A stretch of DNA of 64,000 nucleotides. Source: Lentinus brumalis (taxonomy: Eukaryota > Basidiomycota > Agaricomycetes > Polyporales > Polyporaceae). Each line of letters begins with the position of its first letter. Position 1 is the first letter of the stretch. This document shows, one piece after another, positions 58,504-64,000 of this stretch. A program made the position numbers and the translations under genes. Where the stretch lies: contig MARA01000006.1 in assembly GCA_001792895.1 (NCBI GenBank), forward strand, positions 124,001 through 188,000, given 5' to 3'. The notes under the pieces were generated by a model. It did no database searches and had not been told where the DNA came from. It saw only the letters and a list, made by a program, of their open reading frames with translations.

Positions 58504-59786
58504 ATGTCAACCGCCGAGAAGTTCCAGCCGTTTCCGATGCTTGTCCTGGATGGCGGACTGGTATGCAATCCGGTCTACCTCCTTTGCCCGACGCTACTGA
58601 GACGGATCACACAGGGCACCACACTCGAAGATGTCTTCCACAAGGACATCTCCACTCCGTTGTGGTCGGCGAAGCCGATTGAAGATGATCCTGAAGTGAT
58701 CATTGCGGCACACCTTGCATTTCTGCGAGCGGGTGCGGATGTCATTCTGACCTCGACGTACGTAAGGGACTTGTGAGACCATGACGAAAAACTGACATAC
58801 AGCGGTTTCCTGACAGGTACCAGTGCGCGTATAACACCTTCGAGCGTTCCGGGTACTCGCGCGAAGATGCGCGACAAATCATGCTGAAGTCCGTCAGGCT
58901 CGCGGTGGAAGCGAAGCGTCGCTATCTCGAGGAGCAGAGGAACACGAAGACTTCGTCGCAGCAACTTCGCTCCATCAAGGTCGCGCTGTCTCTGGGCCCA
59001 TACGGTGCCACACTCTCCCCTGCCCAGGAGTTTGACGGCTTCTATCCACCACCATTTGGGCCCGATCTATCACTCACCTCGGAGAAGACGAACGCGTTCG
59101 CAGACGAACAGGAGGAACGGGCGGCGATCGAAGCTCTTGCAACGTTCCATTTCGAGCGCCTGAGCGTGTTCGCAGACGAGCCTGAACTGTGGGACGTCTT
59201 GGATTTCGTGGCGTTCGAGACCGTACCTCTCCGGAGGGAGATAACGGCTATCCGGAGAGCGGTTGCACAGTTACAAATAGCGAAGGGCTTGACCCCGTTC
59301 GGCGCTCCAAGGAAAGAAGACAGTCAGCGAATGAAACGCTGGTGGATCAGCACCGTCCATCCCGATGGCCGCTATTCAGAGATGACGATCGAGGGCAGAA
59401 GGGCGAGTACGACGGAGGTGGCTGAAGCTGCCTTGCTTCACAGGGACAACCTGCCAACTCCGTGGGGCTTCGGAATAAACTGCACGGGTATCGACTTCCT
59501 GCCGGGTTTACTGCAAAGGGTGCAGGGCGTGGCGGAGAAGGCGGCGGAGGGCGGCGAAAAGCCGTGGCTCGTGGTTTATCCGAATCGCGGAGACGTGTAC
59601 GATCCCAAGACGCAAACATGGCACAAGCGGAAGGAGGAAGGAGGAAGTTGGGCTGGGGAGATGCGCGCGGTCGTAGGGGAGGCACGCAAGGCTCAGGGAT
59701 GGGGAGGTGTGATTGCGGGCGGGTGCTGCAAGACTGGACCGCACGAGATAGAATGTCTGGCGCAGGAGTTAGCAAGTATGTCGTAA
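58504..59786 (+). CDS. Homocysteine S-methyltransferase (Mht1/Sam4 type)
   Basis: Transfers a methyl group from S-methylmethionine or S-adenosylmethionine to homocysteine to make methionine, in the cytosol. Exons: 58504-58560, 58615-58757 and 58817-59786, total 1170 nt, 389 residues. The start reads FPMLVLDGGL, spliced to GTTLEDVFHK, the usual N-terminal motif; then FLRAGADVILTSTYQCAYNT. The zinc-binding cysteines are present: one in GINCTG and the pair in AGGCCKTGPHEI (Cys370-Cys371). Length is slightly above the family's usual 320-360 because of inserts around residues 120-140 and 200. Both introns are GT-AG. It starts 270 bp after permease 2 on the same strand; methionine recycling next to amino acid uptake may be coincidence. 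Confidence 0.93.
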
Positions 59787-60140
59787 GTGTCAAAGTACTC
59801 AGATAGTCGAGACAAGAGGTTCAATATCATCATTATAATGTCGCATGAAGTAGAGGGAGGCATTACCGCAGACGCCCAGGACCCCGGAACCGTATCGGGA
59901 ACTGCCGGGGGCCTCACCACGATTCTGCTCTGGGTGCCCGTCGCTGTGTACCGCAACGCACAAGAGTCGCGAAAGACTGCACGTCGCCGACACCGACGTC
60001 CTCAAAACACGCCCTTAGCGGTACGTACGACCTCCTTGCTGGTTGGGTGGAAGAACGGGTTGGATTGGAGGACGGGATTCGAATGGATGGCAGGCGCGAG
60101 GTTTGGATGTTGATGCATACCTCCTTCCCCCAGGTCCGCC
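59787..60140. other. RPS0 promoter and leader, possible 5' UTR intron
   Basis: Follows the methyltransferase stop. A donor GTACGT at 60021 and an acceptor CCCCCAG at 60127-60133, seven bases before the RPS0 ATG, would form a 113-nt leader intron, a feature common in ribosomal protein genes. This is inferred from the signals only. Confidence 0.45.
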
Positions 60141-61150
60141 ATGTCGTCAAAACTCCCCTCCGTTCTCGCCGCCACCGATGAGGAGATCCAGCTCCTCCTC
60201 GCGGCTCAGTCGCACATCGGCAGCAAGAACTGCGACAAGCAGATGCTCCCCTACGTCTGGAAGCGGAGGTCTGACGGTCAGTGAATTTATTGCGCGCCCG
60301 GTGGGCAGCATCTCTTAGACGGTCTGCGTCTGCTAGGCATCCACATCATCAACATCGGCAAGACCTGGGAGAAGCTCGTATTCGCCGCCCGTATCATCGC
60401 CGCTATCGACAACCCCAACGACGTCTGTGTCATCTCCGCTCGTCCCTACGGCCACCGTGCAGTCCTCAAGTTCGCCGCAAACACTGGCGCACAGGCGATC
60501 GCTGGCCGCTTCACCCCCGGTAGCTTCACGAACTACATCACCCGCTCGTTCAAGGAGCCCCGCCTGATCATCGTCACGGACCCCCGTGTCGACCACCAGG
60601 CCATCCGTGAGGCGTCCTACGTCAACATCCCCGTCATCGCGTTCTGCGATACCGACGCGCCCTCAAGTTCGTTGACGTTGCTATTCCCGTCAACAACAAG
60701 TCCCGTAACTCTGTCGGTCTTGCTTGGTGGCTGCTTGCCCGTGAGGTCCTCCGCCTCCGTGGCACGATCCCTCGCACCTCCGATGGCTGGAACGTCATGG
60801 TTGATATGTTCTTCTACCGTGACCCCGAGGAGATCGAGAAGCAGCAGGCGGATGAGGCTGCAGCGAAGGCTGCGGCTGCTGTTGGCGAGACCGCTGAGGC
60901 TCCGATCACCGACTGGGATGTCACCTCTGCTCCTCAGGCGGGTGGTATCAACCCTGGTTTGGTTGCTGGTGAGGGTGGTGAGTACCCGTGGTTGCAACGT
61001 TGCGCGTACAGAGGAACTGATTGGTTTCGCTCAGGTCTTGACTGGTCTGCGGAGCCAACTGGTGCTGGTCCCACTGACTGGTCAGCGGAGCCTGCTCCTG
61101 CAGCAGGAGGGTGGGCAGCGGAGCCTGCGGGCACTGGCGGCTGGGATTAA
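60141..61150 (+). CDS. RPS0: 40S ribosomal protein S0 (uS2); one-base frame break in exon 2 as given
   Basis: Structural protein of the small ribosomal subunit, needed for 18S rRNA maturation. Exons: 60141-60276, 60337-60977 and 61035-61150. The sequence is typical throughout: [12 protein letters not shown] spliced to [58 protein letters not shown], then [20 protein letters not shown] and [14 protein letters not shown]. The Trp/Ala/Glu-rich tail has repeated DWSAEP units and ends GGWD. Between CDTDAP and LKFVDV one base is missing: the C-run at 60660-60662 has three C where four are needed. With it the CDS would be 894 nt, 297 residues. Since this protein is essential and usually single-copy, a consensus error is the likeliest explanation. 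Confidence 0.95.
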
Positions 61151-61440
61151 AGAGAAGCGGGGACTGCTACTCGTGCGCTGTGATTATCATCCATCGCTGT
61201 CTGGCACTGTTGTGTTGTATTCGGGAGTCTATGGCCGCCATGACACGCCCACCTTTACGCCCTTTTTATTGATGCAAAACCATGTACAGCGTATGACCAA
61301 CACAACATGCTTGTTTTCTACTCCCGAAATCGTACGTTGGTTTCGTCTGACCAGGCTTGGGGGATATATATCGTCCCAAAGCACCAGTAGCAAATACTAG
61401 CAAGGTGTCTACTGTTACATGATGTATCCTCTTCATGACT

Positions 61441-61513
61441 ACAGCAGTTTGCATATCGATGTAGCGGTCCATAAACGTTAGGGTCTAACGGAGTTTGCTC
61501 CGGCATCTCGGCG
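61441..61513 (-). repeat. Inverted repeat, left arm
   Basis: About 70 bases that match the reverse complement of 61606-61678 with five differences inside the frame that starts at its ATG. Read on the minus strand it starts MPEQTPLDPNVYGPLHRYAN. Confidence 0.85.
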
Positions 61514-61605
61514 GATCAGCTTGGGCTCCCAATCCTCACCCAGGCGCCCGCCCAACCTCAAACTCCGCCATACGGACGGCGCGAGGGCGCCGTCACATTT
61601 CCCTT

Positions 61606-61678
61606 GCCGCGATGCCGGGACAAACTCCGCTGGACCCTAACGTTTACGGACCGCTACATCGATATGCAAACTGCTGTA
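61606..61678 (+). repeat. Inverted repeat, right arm
   Basis: Partner of 61441-61513 across a spacer of about 92 bases; read on the plus strand it starts MPGQTPLDPNVYGPLHRYAN. Outside the arms the two flanks do not match. Confidence 0.85.
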
Positions 61679-61726
61679 ACGTTATCTTCCAGGACCCGAG
61701 CACGCTATGTACGTCAGTCACAACGC

Positions 61727-62890
61727 CTACTCCATGCTGCCGACGGGTTCATCTACTCCTTGCTTCTTCAACGCATCATGCATCGCCTCAACCTCATCCT
61801 GTACCCTCTCGATGGACTTGAAGTACTTGACAGTCTTGACATGCAACTCGGCTGTTGCGTCCTCGTCCACCACGATGAGAGCCCAGGGATGCAGCTGAAG
61901 CGCAGAGAGCGTCCACAGGTGGTTCACGCCCTCTTCGATCGCCTTCGAGAGCGCGAGGGCCTTGCGCTGGCCCGTCACGACGACGACGACCTCGCGCGAC
62001 TCCAGTACGGTCGCGACACCAACTGTGAGCGCCATACGGGGGACAGCCGCGATGTCGTTGTTGAAGAAGCGGGCGTTCGCGAGGATAGTATCGTACGCGA
62101 GCGTCTTAATACGCGTGCGCGAGGCCAGGGAGGAGCCTGTGCAAGGTTGTCAGCACGAGGACGAATGGCGCGGACGCATTGCAGAGGACGCGATCGAGGA
62201 GGAGACTCACCGGGCTCGTTGAACGCGATGTGGCCGTCCTCGCCAATACCACCGAGGAAGAGCTCGATACCGCCGTACTTCTTGATCTTCTCCTCGTACG
62301 ACTTGCACTCCTCGATCAGGTTTTTGGCATTGCCGTTCAGGATGTTCACTTGTGACGGCGGAATATCGACTGCAAGGGCTCTGGTCAGCATATGGCACCC
62401 CGACCGGCTAGTGGGCAATACGCACCATGCGAGAAGAACTCGCGGAACATGAAGGTATGGTATGACTCGGGGTGGTCCTCTGGGAGTCCGACATACTCAT
62501 CCATGTTGAATGTCACGACATTTTTGAAGCTGCAGAGGTACGACGTGCCGACGTGAGCCCCTAAGTCTTCGCAACGCAGTAGCCGGTAGTCTACTCACGA
62601 GAGCTTCCCCTCCTTGACAAGCTTGATAAGGTGCTTGTACGTCGGAATGGGTGACGAACCCGTAGGGAGACCAAGCACGAACGGCTTCTCCGGTGTGGGC
62701 GCAAAGTCATTTATCCTGCAACTCCAAGTCTCAGGAGGTAACCAGAGGCAATCGGGAATGCCGCGCACCGTTTCGCGATGTAGTTTGCGATGTACTCTCC
62801 GACGTGGGCCGCGTTGTCGCGGATGATGAGACCTGTTCGTCGCTTTCAGCTGCGCCACAACCTGACCGACGAAAGGGGATGCATACGCAT
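61727..62890 (-). CDS. nagB: Glucosamine-6-phosphate deaminase
   Basis: Converts glucosamine-6-phosphate to fructose-6-phosphate and ammonia, the last step of N-acetylglucosamine (chitin sugar) use, in the cytosol. Exons: 62887-62890, 62769-62832, 62599-62715, 62426-62529, 62211-62369 and 61727-62136, total 858 nt, 285 residues. The first coding exon is only ATGC; its join gives [20 protein letters not shown]. Then come [39 protein letters not shown] and [20 protein letters not shown]. Key residues fall at the same numbers as in the E. coli enzyme: Asp72, Asp141, His143 and Glu148. All introns are GT-AG with exact phases. The C-terminal 30 residues extend beyond the bacterial enzyme, as in eukaryotic forms. 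Confidence 0.96.
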
Positions 62891-63649
62891 GGCTAATCAA
62901 GGTCTATCGTCGGGGAGAAGCGAGTGGAACGAGCAGCTCGTAGGCTGAGGGTATGGTGTTGGGAAGAGAGAAGAGTAGATTGCACAAGATGCCAACAGCG
63001 TAGACCTTAAGGTTATGTCCAGCGTGGCTCATGGAGAAGCGTCGGGGCTGCCGACGGGCGGCGGGCTCTGGAACCTGGAGGAACCATATGCCTGAGCAGC
63101 TTCTCGAGCCTGTTCTTGCCCATATCGATCTGCGCCAGCGTGCTCAATCTGCGAGGAAGCACGCTGCCCTGGCCTCACGCTGGCAGCAACGTGCTCGTGC
63201 AGACCATGTGCGACCAGGGCAGACATCCAATCCAAGACCGAGGGTGCATCCTAGGTCTCGCCCAGCATGCGTCCAGTGCCACACACACCCAGCCTCGATC
63301 AGGTCCGGATGCTATCGGTCCGATAGCCCGCAAGACTACTTGCATATCAAGCTGCGCTAGTTCAGCTCAGTGTGCTGCCTCGGAATGTGGATGGATTGCA
63401 TAAGTACTGTACAATGACATCTGATATGAGTGGTAGGGGAATGGGCGAGTAGGTATATAAGATTATGATATCCGAAACAACAGCTGGCAGCAGGAAGTAG
63501 ACAGCGTCAAGGATGCATCGCAGGGGTCGAGAATGATTAATAGCGTGGAGGGTCTCCGGGAGCATAGCGCACTCGCAGCAAATGCGCGCACGCCTGGTGC
63601 GTGCGCATGCAAACGTCCTTCAAAGTGGTTCGTAGCGAGTCTCCCCCGA
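62891..63649. other. Deaminase promoter region and 3' flank of the last gene
   Basis: Upstream of the leftward deaminase gene. Short ORFs on both strands near 63030-63360 overlap each other and match no family I know. Confidence 0.45.
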
Positions 63650-64000
63650 TCACGACGCGCGCGCGGCCAGCGCCTTACGCGCCTCCTCGTTTGCTTTCTG
63701 CGCCTTTGCGATGGACGATCGGACCGCTGCGGACATCCCATTGCTGGACGCACTACCCGATGTTGTCGCTGAGGACGAAGGGCGGGCATTGGCCTTTGCC
63801 GCATTCACGGCGGCCATGGCGCGCAGCGATGATCCGCTCTTCCTGGGGACCTTGGCTGACACTGGCTTGGCCGTAGAGCTCGCACGGTCTTCAACCTTCT
63901 TGAGGAACGGACTAGGGAGGTTCTCGACGTCGTTGAGGTCATACTGCGGTTGTGGCGCCTGTGCCAGAGCAGCGATTGTGATACTGGCCGAAGCAGATGA
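63650..64000 (-). CDS. C-terminal part of a gene running in from the right; possibly NIMA-type kinase tail
   Basis: An open frame of 117 codons fills the window edge and ends with TGA at 63650-63652. The translation contains YDLNDVENLPSPFLKK, then KPVSAKVPRKSG and an Ala/Ser-rich tail with SSIAKAQKANEEARKALAAR. The LPSPFLKK motif resembles the C-terminal motif I recall in fungal NIMA-related kinases, but the kinase domain would lie outside the window, so this is a weak inference. It could be any cell-cycle or cytoskeletal protein with the same short motif. The start is not in the window. Confidence 0.5.
   Translation of the reverse strand, partial: SSASASITIAALAQAPQPQYDLNDVENLPSPFLKKVEDRASSTAKPVSAKVPRKSGSSLRAMAAVNAAKANARPSSSATTSGSASSNGMSAAVRSSIAKAQKANEEARKALAARAS

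Larger units (their letters stand above)
61151..61726. other. Convergent 3' flanks containing an inverted repeat
   Basis: RPS0 (+) and the deaminase gene (-) end facing each other. The interval includes the two arms of a short inverted repeat. Apart from that no gene is supported. Confidence 0.55.

Noticed and set aside
60061..60110. GGATTCGAATGG resembling a tRNA B box
   Set aside because: No matching A box or acceptor stem at the right distance, and it lies within the probable RPS0 leader intron.
60672..61400. 242-codon plus-strand ORF overlapping RPS0
   Set aside because: Out-of-frame reading of the RPS0 coding sequence; the conserved protein is in another frame.

Overview
The window is nuclear DNA of a filamentous basidiomycete, most likely an Agaricomycete and possibly of the Polyporales. 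The genes are packed on both strands and carry many short GT-AG introns (about 41-106 nt, mostly 48-75). The gene content includes families that are abundant in that class: DUF4419, DUF6593 and YAT-type amino acid permeases. I rebuilt gene models by hand by joining exons so that reading frame and family motifs were both kept. Almost every model closes to a whole number of codons, which is strong internal support. No search was run, so names rest on motif recognition.

Layout. 1-6.6 kb: 5' part of an LRO1-type acyltransferase (-), a DUF4419 gene (-), a DUF6593 gene (+) and a 2-oxoglutarate/Fe(II) oxygenase (-). 7.9-18.4 kb: a dense conserved block with a PWWP chromatin protein (+), SEC2-type Rab GEF (-), Elongator subunit ELP6 (-), Golgi tether COG3 (+) and a LAMTOR1/Meh1-like protein (-). 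18.4-23.3 kb: no convincing intact gene. 23.3-26.7 kb: a Zn2Cys6 transcription factor (+) with one apparent frame break. 27.1-29.3 kb: two tandem copies of a P-loop kinase-like gene (-), one nearly intact and one decayed. 30.0-38.9 kb: a second DUF6593 gene (-), an MMTAG2-like SR-rich protein (-), the G-patch splicing factor SQS1 (-) and the ER SNARE USE1 (+). 39-45.2 kb: about 6 kb without a gene I can support. 45.2-51.2 kb: two uncharacterised genes. 52.6-58.2 kb: a tandem pair of amino acid permeases (+). 58.5-63 kb: homocysteine S-methyltransferase (+), ribosomal protein RPS0 (+) and glucosamine-6-phosphate deaminase (-). 63.65-64 kb: the 3' end of a further gene (-).

The genes form no single pathway. 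Several belong to vesicle traffic (SEC2, COG3, USE1), RNA or translation control (SQS1, MMTAG2-like, ELP6, RPS0) and nitrogen, sulphur or amino-sugar metabolism (two permeases, homocysteine methyltransferase, deaminase). No CRISPR array, rRNA, tRNA or complete transposon was seen.

The most notable points are structural. There are tiny exons (8 nt in both permeases, 11 nt carrying part of a P-loop, and 4 nt for a first coding exon) and four probable GC-AG introns, one at a site where the tandem paralogue has GT. Single-base frame breaks occur in up to four genes; the one in essential RPS0 points to consensus indels in the assembly. A short inverted repeat has arms that differ only by transitions, over half of them synonymous. 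I found no clear new biological system; the best candidates for undescribed genes are at 45.2-47.7 and 50.4-51.2 kb.
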